Origin: Sphingobacterium populi
GTDB taxonomy: Bacteria > Bacteroidota > Bacteroidia > Sphingobacteriales > Sphingobacteriaceae
Direction: 5' to 3'
Assembly: GCF_001586775.1 (NCBI RefSeq)
Contig: NZ_LQXS01000007.1
Coordinates: forward strand, 62,001 to 126,000
Length of the DNA: 64,000 bases
Under the pieces are notes generated by a model. The model saw nothing but the letters and a program-made list of their open reading frames with translations, was not told the origin of the DNA and made no database searches. Made by a program: the position numbers and the translations under genes. The first letter of the stretch is position 1; the number at the start of each line of letters is the position of its first letter. Positions 45,590-53,753 of the stretch are shown one piece after another.

Positions 45590-47402
45590 CATTCTCGAAG
45601 GCATATTGCAGAATATTCACATGAAAACACCTTTTCATGTGCAATTGCCTACAAAAAACAAATTGGTCTTCAACAAGATTGTACCTTATCTATTTGTGTA
45701 CCGCATGGGTGAGAAAGAAGACCCGATGCTTGCCGAACTGGTGAAGACCGAATATTCTTATTTGGCAATCCATGATGCCGATTTCCCAGTACAACGATGG
45801 CTAGCGCCGATTGCTCAAAAATTAGTAGAAGAATTCGGTGGTTGCCTAATCGTGGAAGCTTGGGTGGCTCCTAGTACGCAACGCAATGATATTGATCTAC
45901 TAATAACACGCAAAAGCATACAATCCGTTGCACACTATTTATTGAAGCACATTCACGCGGAGCGCACGGCTCTATCGGCAGAAGTCATTACTAGCACCAA
46001 AACGACCGGGCCCGATGATGCTGTACCGATCATCGACCTGAAAGAGAAGAAGAATAGCCAAGTGCAGTACATCGGCTTGCGCGTAAAGGATAACTATTTG
46101 CATGAGAAGCATGAAATATTACCCATTCTCATGCGGCAGTTTCGCGAAACCCTTTCCAAGAGTTTGTCGCGCACCTTTTTTGAGTTTATCCGCATTCACA
46201 CTACCGCAAAACCTACCGAGTTTAAGATTGTACATCAGAATGAAATTGCACCACTCGTGTGGGAGATCGATCAGCAGTTGGCCAAAGAAAGTCAGCGTTT
46301 TGATTTCTTACTACTCATCACTCCAGTAAATGCACACGAAGCTTGGTTACAGTTCAAGAAAGACAATTTCCGCAAAACGCCCGTATTTCAATATCGGCCC
46401 ATGCCGATAGATCCCGATATCATTAAGCGCAACTTGTACAATCTACGCATAGAAGACCTTTACGATCCTACGATCGCTTATCTGTTTCGCGACAAACGCC
46501 GTGAACTAGATGCCATGATGACTATGTTGAGTGAGCGGGGCAAAGAAGGGTTTATGCTTGGTAGCTTGCAAATATTTGGCAATGTGGCTGAAAGTTTGCT
46601 CGATAAAGCAAAAGCGATCCTCACCATTACTGAAGACGACACCGTGATCCGTACCAATGCGCAGGATATAATGCACGCAAAAGAATTTGCTGCTTTGGCC
46701 GAGCAAGAGATCCAATACTTAAAGGCGCAGCACCCAGAATTCAATACTACCGTACGTTTGCGCGACGATATTTCTGGTGTGATGGTGAATCAAGGCGTGC
46801 TCAACATTAGCAAACAATATAGTTTGCCACGCAATCGTGCACAAGCTTTGATACAGCATGAAGTGGGCACACATATAGTCACATATTTTAATGGCAAACA
46901 GCAACCTTTTAATCTTTTTAAATTAGGCGTACCGGGATACGAAAAGCTGCAAGAAGGATTAGCCGTATTGTCCGAATACATGGTGGGCGAATTGACAAAT
47001 GAACGACTACGCATCTTGGCAGGTCGTGTCGTAGCGGTATATCATATGATTGCGGGCAATAAGTTTGTTGACACCTTCTCCATGCTGGTAGAACGATACA
47101 ATTTTAATCACGAAACGGCCTTTCAAATGACTATGCGAGTATACAGAAGCGGCGGACTAACCAAAGATGCGCTGTATCTGCAAGGTCTGATTGAACTCGT
47201 CAAATACATTAAAGAAGGGCATGATATCACGCTGCTGATGATGGGCAAGATCCGTAAAGAATATATTCCGATCATTCAGGAATTAATGCTAAAAGGTATC
47301 ATCAAGCCGCCTTCATTGCAGCCGAGATACCTAGAAAAACCGTATTTGCACGAGCTGGAAGCGCTCAGAAAGAATTCCGGGATTTTTAAAATGATTCAAT
47401 AA
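45558..47402 (+). CDS. DUF1704 metallopeptidase-like protein (QEGLA motif; MATCAP relative)
   Basis: The 614 residues (starting at ATG 45558, or five codons later at 45573) contain the zinc motif HEVGTH (434-439, HExxxH) and QEGLAVLSEYM (465-475), whose Glu466 is the likely third ligand. This is the DUF1704 family, long named flavohemoglobin expression-modulating QEGLA protein, and its eukaryotic members are microtubule-associated tyrosine carboxypeptidases (MATCAP). It probably removes a C-terminal residue from a peptide or protein; the substrate here is unknown. The first 300 residues form a separate, uncharacterised region. It overlaps the amidohydrolase gene and is followed by a glutathione-synthetase-like ligase. 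Confidence 0.85.
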   Translation: MNTLRMKNENSILEGILQNIHMKTPFHVQLPTKNKLVFNKIVPYLFVYRMGEKEDPMLAELVKTEYSYLAIHDADFPVQRWLAPIAQKLVEEFGGCLIVEAWVAPSTQRNDIDLLITRKSIQSVAHYLLKHIHAERTALSAEVITSTKTTGPDDAVPIIDLKEKKNSQVQYIGLRVKDNYLHEKHEILPILMRQFRETLSKSLSRTFFEFIRIHTTAKPTEFKIVHQNEIAPLVWEIDQQLAKESQRFDFLLLITPVNAHEAWLQFKKDNFRKTPVFQYRPMPIDPDIIKRNLYNLRIEDLYDPTIAYLFRDKRRELDAMMTMLSERGKEGFMLGSLQIFGNVAESLLDKAKAILTITEDDTVIRTNAQDIMHAKEFAALAEQEIQYLKAQHPEFNTTVRLRDDISGVMVNQGVLNISKQYSLPRNRAQALIQHEVGTHIVTYFNGKQQPFNLFKLGVPGYEKLQEGLAVLSEYMVGELTNERLRILAGRVVAVYHMIAGNKFVDTFSMLVERYNFNHETAFQMTMRVYRSGGLTKDALYLQGLIELVKYIKEGHDITLLMMGKIRKEYIPIIQELMLKGIIKPPSLQPRYLEKPYLHELEALRKNSGIFKMIQ

Positions 47403-47477
47403 CAGAGCACGGTCGCGCTTTCTGAGCAATTAGAGCTTAGAATGGGCTGCGCATCTTCACTTAAGTTTATAATTTTT

Positions 47478-48485
47478 ATGAAAATAGCATTCGTTATCAA
47501 CCAAACGCACAAAGAGGCCGCTTATTATACGACTACCTCCTTGGCCTTAAAAGCGCTAGAACGCGGACATGAAGTGTTTTATATCGGACTAGCCGACTTT
47601 TACTACGATCCAGAAATTGTTGTCGGTGCGCATGCTCGGCAGGTATCACCACACGAAAGTATACAAACTGAATCGGACTTCATTCATGTAGTACGCGAAA
47701 CAGAAAAAAGCTTAGTCAACCTGCATCAGATCGACGTGCTTTGGTTACGATTTGATGCGGCAGACGAGATGACCGCTCGTCCTTGGGCAGCAGCGGCAGG
47801 ATTGCAATTTGCTGAATTGGCACAGCAACAAGGTGTATTCGTGATCAATAATCCGGAAGCACTAACGCGTGCGAGCAATAAGCTTTACCTCGAAAATTTT
47901 GATGAAAGCATTCGCCCCAAAACTATTGTAACACGAAACTATGTCGATGTTCAGAATTTTTTCGACAAAAATGAGGAGAAGATTATCTTAAAGCCATTGA
48001 AAGGATCGGGCGGTAAAAATGTATTCCTCATTAATAAAGACAGTGCGCAAAACCTAAAACAAACGGTAGAAGCGATCGCTCGCGACGGTTATATTATAGC
48101 GCAGGAATACTTACCAGAAGCCAGTAAAGGTGATCTTCGATTTTTCTTGTTAAATGGCCAGCCGATTGAGATCGATGGTAAATATGCGGCAGTTCGTCGC
48201 GTGCAGCCTGAAAATGAAATCCGTAGTAATGTGCACCAAGGTGCCACGATGCATGCCGCAGATATTGACGAAGGTACGCTGAAGTTGGTTAAACTTGTCG
48301 CCGATCAATTAGTCAAAGACGGCATGTACTTGGTAGGCCTAGATATCGTAGGCAGCAAGATCATGGAAATTAACGTATTTAGCCCTGGCGCGTTACAACA
48401 AGCTTCAGAATTAACTGGCCGAGATTTTATTTCCGTTATCATCAAGGATATTGAACAAAAAATTCACGATCTTAAAGTAAAATGA
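47478..48485 (+). CDS. Glutathione synthetase-like ATP-grasp ligase
   Basis: I start at ATG 47478 (335 residues). The GshB layout is visible: an N-terminal domain with MKIAFVINQTHKEAAYY, the linker VFVINNPEALTRASNKLYL (about 134-152), the ATP-grasp motifs IILKPLKGSGGKNVFLI (about 175-191) and IAQEYLPEASKGDLRFFLLNG, and the magnesium ligands in IMEINVFSPGAL (about 302-313). The classic enzyme joins gamma-glutamylcysteine and glycine. No gshA is in the window, and the gene is linked to an amidohydrolase and a DUF1704 peptidase, so it may ligate an amino acid to some other peptide. Its TGA stop overlaps the next start (ATGA), implying coupled translation. Confidence 0.8.
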   Translation: MKIAFVINQTHKEAAYYTTTSLALKALERGHEVFYIGLADFYYDPEIVVGAHARQVSPHESIQTESDFIHVVRETEKSLVNLHQIDVLWLRFDAADEMTARPWAAAAGLQFAELAQQQGVFVINNPEALTRASNKLYLENFDESIRPKTIVTRNYVDVQNFFDKNEEKIILKPLKGSGGKNVFLINKDSAQNLKQTVEAIARDGYIIAQEYLPEASKGDLRFFLLNGQPIEIDGKYAAVRRVQPENEIRSNVHQGATMHAADIDEGTLKLVKLVADQLVKDGMYLVGLDIVGSKIMEINVFSPGALQQASELTGRDFISVIIKDIEQKIHDLKVK

Positions 48486-49426
48486 AAAATTGGTGGCTGG
48501 TGATTCCTTTTGCATGTGTTATGCTGATCTTGTCGTATAACGCAGATGCGCAGACATTGATTGTCAACGAAGCCACGCCACAACATGAAATGATTGCAGG
48601 AGCTAAAGTCAGCCTAGCTCCTGCAGCAGGATTCGAGCCAGCTACTACTTTCACTGGTCTTCAAAACCTAGCAACTCAAAGTACCATAATGGTACTTGAA
48701 GTTGCTACGCCATATTCACAATATATTGCGCAAGCAATTCCTATTGTGATCAATAATGATAAGTCGACAATGGTCGAGCATGCACAATATAGCATTAATA
48801 ATCTGCCAGCAAGACTTTATGTAGGTACGCAAAAGGGAGATTCCGACACATCTCTTTTTCATCGTATTTTTTTGGTTTTGGGTAATGAAAAAGAAACGAT
48901 TGCATTTAATTGCCATTACCCTTATCATGCTGATAGAGATCTTGATAGTGCTATTATGCAGACGATCCTTTCTGTACGCTATCATCCTGAGGTCGTAGTC
49001 GATCCTTTCAAAAATATGGGCTTTAAGCTTAATACAGCCGGCACATCTTTTCATTTTAGTCGAAAGACTGGATCCGCTTTACAATACACACAAGCAGACA
49101 AAAACAATTGGACGCCCGCCTCATTTTTTATTGATCGCAAATCATTGGCTGCTGAGGTAACGGATCAAACCAAGTTTATTGTAGATCAAGTACAATCAAT
49201 ATTTGAAGTCGATTCGATACTATTCTCACGCCCGTTGAATGTGGGCGAAGCTCCAGCCGAAGAAGTGATGGCCAATTTGCGAAGCAAACGAAGCGGCGAG
49301 ATTATCCAAGCCTATTTTATCACTCGATTCGATACTAATAAAGCCATTTCGATGATCGGCTATAATATCAATCCGAAGGCCATTGAGGAAATGAAGACAA
49401 TTTTTCGAAGCCTCGAAGTTCAATAA
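48482..49426 (+). CDS. Secreted protein of unknown function coupled to the ATP-grasp gene
   Basis: The 314-residue protein has a signal peptide (1-23, ending NADAQ). The mature part has a repeated lay-out that I recognise only in outline from Bacteroidota secreted proteins: SLAPAAGFEPATTFTGLQN then a beta-strand IMVLEVATPYSQY (about 42-82), and a second, similar FKNMGFKLNTAGTSFHF region (about 179-195). This suggests two related domains of about 140 residues. It has no recognised catalytic motif. Its ATG overlaps the GshB-like stop (ATGA), so it belongs to the amidohydrolase/DUF1704/ATP-grasp operon. Confidence 0.6.
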   Translation: MKNWWLVIPFACVMLILSYNADAQTLIVNEATPQHEMIAGAKVSLAPAAGFEPATTFTGLQNLATQSTIMVLEVATPYSQYIAQAIPIVINNDKSTMVEHAQYSINNLPARLYVGTQKGDSDTSLFHRIFLVLGNEKETIAFNCHYPYHADRDLDSAIMQTILSVRYHPEVVVDPFKNMGFKLNTAGTSFHFSRKTGSALQYTQADKNNWTPASFFIDRKSLAAEVTDQTKFIVDQVQSIFEVDSILFSRPLNVGEAPAEEVMANLRSKRSGEIIQAYFITRFDTNKAISMIGYNINPKAIEEMKTIFRSLEVQ

Positions 49427-49452
49427 TCTTATCTTTTCAAAATTTCTTTGCC

Positions 49453-49460
49453 TAATTTTG
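49453..49460 (+). promoter_or_regulatory. -7 box just ahead of the serine hydrolase start
   Basis: TAATTTTG matches TAnnTTTG and ends 4 bases before ATG 49465, so this transcript too would be leaderless or nearly so. Confidence 0.45.
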
Positions 49461-49464
49461 ATAA

Positions 49465-50916
49465 ATGTACAAGAACTATCTACTGCTATTTCTGAGCTTT
49501 TTACTTGGTGGACAGGCTGCATTTGCGCAATCTGCCGACGAGAAGGTGAACCGGGCTTTGTATAATCAAATTGAGTATTTATTTAATACTCAACAGGCTG
49601 ACTCCATCTACCAATTGGCCAATCCTACCTTTCAGGCGCAGATTTCTCAAGAGCAACTGAGCACAACGTTGCAACAGTTGTACGCACTGGGGAATATTAG
49701 AAACGCGGAACGGATTAAATTTGAGCGTGGGATTGCGAGCTACCGACTTGATTTTGACACAGAACGTCTGCTGCTGGTGCTCGGAGTAGATAGTACTAAT
49801 CGATACCATACCATTTTGTTCCAACAGTACAAAGAAGATGCGACGGAGAAGCTTGCTCAAGAAACGTCCATAAATGATACAACGACCTCAGCACAGGCAA
49901 TGGATCCTTTTGAGTTTAAGTTGCGCAATATTGCAAATACTTATACGCAGAAAACAAATGCACGCTCTCTAGCCATCGGTATTATACATCGCGGACAGGT
50001 GCAAAAGTATTTCTTTGGCGAAACGAAAAAAGGCAATAAGACGCTACCAACCGAAGAAAGCGTGTACGAAATTGGATCACTTACCAAGACATTCACCGCA
50101 ACATTGCTAGCCGATCTAGTAGAGCGTGAAGTGATAAGCTTGGACGATAGCATCGTCAAATTCTTACCGGATTCGATCGCGAAAAATCCAGCTTTGCAAA
50201 AGATCACTTTCCGTAGCTTGGCCAACCACACTTCAGGATTGCCACGGCTTCCAGACAACTGGAATAAAACGTCATCGTTTGTTGAAACCGATCCATATGC
50301 CCACTATGATCGCAAAGCACTTTTTACTTACTTGCGCGACGCAAAGCTCGATCATGAGCCAGAAACAGAATATGCGTATAGTAATTTGGGATATGGTTTG
50401 TTGGGAGAATTATTAGCTATTATCTCCAAGAAATCTTTCGATACGTACCTGAAAGAGACGCTTACTTCGCCATTGCATATGCGCGCGACCGAACTAAAAC
50501 CAGATGCTAAAAATGCAAATATCCTTACCGTATATAGAGATGGTACAGCGGTACCGATATGGAACTGGAAGGCCATGGCCGGCGCAGGAGCAATCAAATC
50601 CACAATTGACGATATGCTGCGCTACGCAATTACGCAATTAGCTACGCCCGAAAACGCGATCCAACGGGCAATGTCAGCCACGAAATTATTTACTTTCTAT
50701 ATTCCAGAAGATAATATGGATATCGGCTTAGGTTGGCATACGGATTTGCTGGAAGATCAAAATCTTTTTTGGCATAATGGCGGCACTGCAGGAAGTAGCT
50801 CATTTATGGCCATTATTCCTGACGAACGCTCGGCAGTGATCGTTTTGTCCAACAGTAATGAGCCTGTGGATGAAACTGCGTTAGCAATTATTCGAGAAGT
50901 AATCAAGAAGAAGTAA
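49465..50916 (+). CDS. Class C beta-lactamase family serine hydrolase
   Basis: The 483-residue secreted protein has a signal peptide (1-21). An N-terminal domain (about 25-125) resembles the DUF3887-type cystatin-like fold, and a penicillin-binding/beta-lactamase domain follows (about 150-480). The active site is complete: Ser205 and Lys208 in GSLTKTF, YSN in YAYSNLGYG (about 304-312) and HNG in FWHNGGTAG (about 435-443). Such proteins are mostly peptidases or esterases rather than true beta-lactamases. It starts 38 bases behind the unknown secreted protein but has its own -7 box. Confidence 0.88.
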   Translation: MYKNYLLLFLSFLLGGQAAFAQSADEKVNRALYNQIEYLFNTQQADSIYQLANPTFQAQISQEQLSTTLQQLYALGNIRNAERIKFERGIASYRLDFDTERLLLVLGVDSTNRYHTILFQQYKEDATEKLAQETSINDTTTSAQAMDPFEFKLRNIANTYTQKTNARSLAIGIIHRGQVQKYFFGETKKGNKTLPTEESVYEIGSLTKTFTATLLADLVEREVISLDDSIVKFLPDSIAKNPALQKITFRSLANHTSGLPRLPDNWNKTSSFVETDPYAHYDRKALFTYLRDAKLDHEPETEYAYSNLGYGLLGELLAIISKKSFDTYLKETLTSPLHMRATELKPDAKNANILTVYRDGTAVPIWNWKAMAGAGAIKSTIDDMLRYAITQLATPENAIQRAMSATKLFTFYIPEDNMDIGLGWHTDLLEDQNLFWHNGGTAGSSSFMAIIPDERSAVIVLSNSNEPVDETALAIIREVIKKK

Positions 50917-50944
50917 CTCCGACGCTATGCCTAAGCATGTTCAA

Positions 50945-51442
50945 TTACCTGCTCAGGTGCTGTTTCATATCTTTAGTGCTATTTATACCATCGTAGAACT
51001 GGATCAATGATCCTTCCTTTCCTGAGTAGATATAGGTGGAGGGGAAGTTTTGCGGGTCGAAAAGTGTTATAAACTCGCCAGCTGGATCGTGCAAGAAAGT
51101 GACATTTGGTTTTTGATCCAACCCTTTGGCATATTGTTGCGTATATCGATCAACATCCTCCTTTTCTCCCATCGATATGAAGTAAAAAGACGTCGACGAG
51201 TTCCATTGCTCCCAGTTTTCAGCGATATCATTTCCTAGCTCTTGGCAGTGGCCGCAGCCCGGATCATAAAAAATCAACACATTGACTCCTTCCATGGCCA
51301 ATGAATCTACGGTAAAACTCCTACCATCATCGTATCGACTAAACTGTTGAAAAGCCGGAATCTGATGTATGTCCTGAGCTATACCAATATTGATCGAAAG
51401 AATAAGAAGAAAAAAAGTTAAGAATACTGTTCTATGTTGCAT
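50945..51442 (-). CDS. Secreted thioredoxin-like protein
   Basis: The 165-residue protein has a signal peptide (1-22, ending IGIAQ). The thioredoxin-fold active site is CGHC (Cys63-Cys66 in FYDPGCGHCQELG), and the cis-Pro equivalent is in FPSTYIY (about 133-139). It belongs with the TlpA/ResA or redoxin group and should reduce or form disulfides in the periplasm. Its partner is unknown; it is convergent with the serine hydrolase gene. Confidence 0.8.
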   Translation of the reverse strand: MQHRTVFLTFFLLILSINIGIAQDIHQIPAFQQFSRYDDGRSFTVDSLAMEGVNVLIFYDPGCGHCQELGNDIAENWEQWNSSTSFYFISMGEKEDVDRYTQQYAKGLDQKPNVTFLHDPAGEFITLFDPQNFPSTYIYSGKEGSLIQFYDGINSTKDMKQHLSR

Positions 51443-51604
51443 GCTTTGCCATTTTATTCGTACAAATAAAAGTACGAGTTATTGTTGACGTTTTTGCTGA
51501 TGAGGAATGCATTGACTGTAGAGATGTAGCCACTTCTACAGATAATATTGCTAGATCCTAGGTAACCAGAAACTTTCTAAAATGGTATGCAACTTCCTCG
51601 CGCG

Positions 51605-52549
51605 TTAGCGCTGTATCCTCAATTTGGCTACGGTATATACAAGACTTCGTAAGTCCTGATTGATACCACGTATGGAAGCTTGTAATTCGTTATGCATGTT
51701 GGCCAAATTGCGAAGCTGCTCTGCTGTGTATGTGCCGCCATCTTTAAAATACAACATGGCTAAATCCTGCACATCGGTTTCCTCATCCAAACCATACTTC
51801 GCCCAGCGCATACGTATAGACTCAATCAACGAAGTATTGGCAGTATTACTAAACGTCTTTTCGTTCAAAATTGACCAAAGTGACAAAGGATAAATATTAT
51901 CTGCATTTGTACCATACCATATGCTGTGCAACATGTTGCGTTCGATACGCATGTCCACTTTTTTTTCATGCGGTTTCAGTGCCCAGAAACCCAGTACCGC
52001 TGAGCCAACTCCGCCGGAGATATTAATCACATTGTTAACAGGATTATTTTCGAATGCAGTACTGGCTAGTGCGGTGGCCGATCCCAAAATTATCGACGCA
52101 ACAGTTAACCGCGACACGATGCGATTGTTACGCTTTTCAACATAGTTGGCCAATTGCTCGATTCGCTCACCGTTACAATCCAACTCTGCAGCAATCGCTT
52201 CTAACTCTGTACTAAAGATGAGGTAATAATCGATAATGTGTTGCCTTGCAACGAGGCTCTCCAACGTATCTGAAGCTAATAAATATTTATTGATATGGGA
52301 TATCAGACCTATATTTTTGCAAAGTGCAAAGTCGTGTTCGGATAATAAACTCCTAACGGCAACACTATCTTGATCTGAGAATCCAGCAAAACTAATCTCT
52401 TGATCATATTGGACGTTGGGCGTACAATAATTAGCAGTCAATGTGCTTACTTTAGCTGTTTGAACTGTAGAAGAGCAACCACCGAGCAACGCGACCAATA
52501 CATATGCTCTAAAAAATTGTGTCAAAAGGCATATTGATGAGATTCTCAT
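51605..52549 (-). CDS. Lipoprotein of unknown function
   Basis: The 314-residue protein starts with a lipoprotein signal (ending LLGGC, Cys25). The mature part is mostly helical, with Cys-containing NYCTPNVQYD (about 40-49), two hydrophobic stretches (about 152-166 and 173-190) that may be membrane helices or a buried hairpin, and a coiled-coil-like C-terminus (ELQASIRGINQDLRSLVYTV). No family is recognised. It stands alone on the minus strand. Confidence 0.6.
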   Translation of the reverse strand: MRISSICLLTQFFRAYVLVALLGGCSSTVQTAKVSTLTANYCTPNVQYDQEISFAGFSDQDSVAVRSLLSEHDFALCKNIGLISHINKYLLASDTLESLVARQHIIDYYLIFSTELEAIAAELDCNGERIEQLANYVEKRNNRIVSRLTVASIILGSATALASTAFENNPVNNVINISGGVGSAVLGFWALKPHEKKVDMRIERNMLHSIWYGTNADNIYPLSLWSILNEKTFSNTANTSLIESIRMRWAKYGLDEETDVQDLAMLYFKDGGTYTAEQLRNLANMHNELQASIRGINQDLRSLVYTVAKLRIQR

Positions 52550-52772
52550 GGTTATAGTTTGGTTATATTGCCAAGGTAAAGAAATACATTAATAGCCGCC
52601 ACTTTTTAAACCTCGTACTACGCGCAGCAAAGATCGTGCGATTCTTTTTACGGCATCTTACATCTAATCATGGTGGTTTCTAATGAAGATGAAAATTGCA
52701 CTTTCGATGTTCGTCACTAAAACACCCTCGTACTTGACCAAACAAATTTGTTTGTGTTGGACAATGCGATAA

Positions 52773-52940
52773 TTACCTTGAACTGAATACTAAAAATGCA
52801 ATTGATCCAATAAATGGAAAGATAAGAATTCCTATAATCCATAATAATCGGCTCGTACTGCTTAAAGATGGAGAGTTAAGCACGCGATAAATCGCATATA
52901 CCACTAAGGCTAAATGTAATATTAAAAGAATGATTTCCAT
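52773..52940 (-). CDS. Small two-helix PLDc_N-type membrane protein
   Basis: I start at ATG 52940 (55 residues), where the first helix begins (MEIILLILHLALVVYAIYRV). A short linker with Ser and Arg, then a second helix (LLWIIGILIFPFIGSIAFLV) and a basic end give the phospholipase-D N-terminal (PLDc_N) look of tiny membrane proteins. These are often immunity or stress membrane factors; the role here is unknown. Confidence 0.55.
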   Translation of the reverse strand: MEIILLILHLALVVYAIYRVLNSPSLSSTSRLLWIIGILIFPFIGSIAFLVFSSR

Positions 52941-52976
52941 AAAATAGATACAAAGTTGGTCACGAATAGGGAGCAA

Positions 52977-53310
52977 TTTACCAAAATATTTAAAAAATCA
53001 ATATCTTTAAGAAGGAAGAGGTCGATATATGATTGCTTAACTTAGCGTAGCACAATCATATGGCTCGACCGTACCTATTCTGCTAACAGGTGAAGTAAAT
53101 TATTTGATACATCTACCCTATCAGAGGCATAAAAAAAGAAGTATTTCAAAAACTAATGATGCATTGAATGCTCGTTGAGTAATAATTTCAAATTCTTCTC
53201 TATCTTTGGCACCTGAAAATATGATGGTAATTTGCTGTAAGCGATCTACTGTTATATTTAAAATACCTAGACGCGGGCGCTTAGTAAAGCATTGGAATTA
53301 TAATGAAGAT
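52977..53310. other. 334-base intergenic region with a two-part inverted repeat
   Basis: Between the small membrane protein (minus) and the response regulator (plus) lies the imperfect inverted repeat 53020-53070 (see findings). I see no gene; an in-frame extension of the response regulator back to 53206 lacks similarity and overlaps this leader. Confidence 0.5.
53020..53070. repeat. Nested inverted repeat upstream of the LOV-kinase locus
   Basis: GGTCGA (53020-53025) and ATATGATTG (53027-53035) have their complements at 53065-53070 and 53053-53061 around a 17-base loop. It could be an RNA structure or an operator. It is not followed by a T-run, so it is not a typical terminator. Confidence 0.5.
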
Positions 53311-53670
53311 ATGAGAAAAAAGGTATTGATTTTTGAAGATGATCCAGCGACTGCTGAATTTTCGGGCATTCTGGCAGAACAGCTTGGGTTTGATACCGCA
53401 TATCGGACTACCACGGCAAACGTAATCACAGATGTGATACAAGAATCTCCAGATCTAGTGATCATGGATAATTGGATTGCGGGAGAAGGCGGATACAAAT
53501 CCATTGAGTTGCTAAAAGCTAATCCTAGCACGGCTCATATTCCAATAGTATTCTATTCTGCAGGTAACGATTTTGCGCAAATAGCGCACGGTAGCAAAGC
53601 AGATGCTTATCTCGTAAAACCTTTCGATATTGGCGAATTTGAAGAGATTATATCCAGATTATTAGCATAA
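53311..53670 (+). CDS. Single-domain response regulator
   Basis: I start at ATG 53311 (119 residues), where the receiver domain begins (MRKKVLIFEDDPATAEFSG); a start at 53206 would add 35 unrelated residues. The acidic pair, phospho-accepting Asp53 in LVIMDNWIAGEG, and Lys in AYLVKPFD are all present. With no output domain, it probably relays phosphate or binds a partner directly. The kinase gene that follows 83 bases later is a LOV-type blue-light kinase, so it may be its regulator. Confidence 0.88.
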   Translation: MRKKVLIFEDDPATAEFSGILAEQLGFDTAYRTTTANVITDVIQESPDLVIMDNWIAGEGGYKSIELLKANPSTAHIPIVFYSAGNDFAQIAHGSKADAYLVKPFDIGEFEEIISRLLA

Positions 53671-53753
53671 AAAAAATTAAGCTAACGAAAAAGCGAAACA
53701 TAATTAGATTAGGAACGTTGTTGCAGGTAGTTCAACCATCTTAATCATCTACC

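Noticed and set aside
48600..48660. Peptide PAAGFEPAT, a pattern that often arises from tRNA genes read backwards
   Set aside because: The minus strand here (GGCTCGAATCC) cannot form a normal 5-bp T-stem or a complete cloverleaf, and the frame is long, has a signal peptide and is coupled to the gene before it. I keep the protein.
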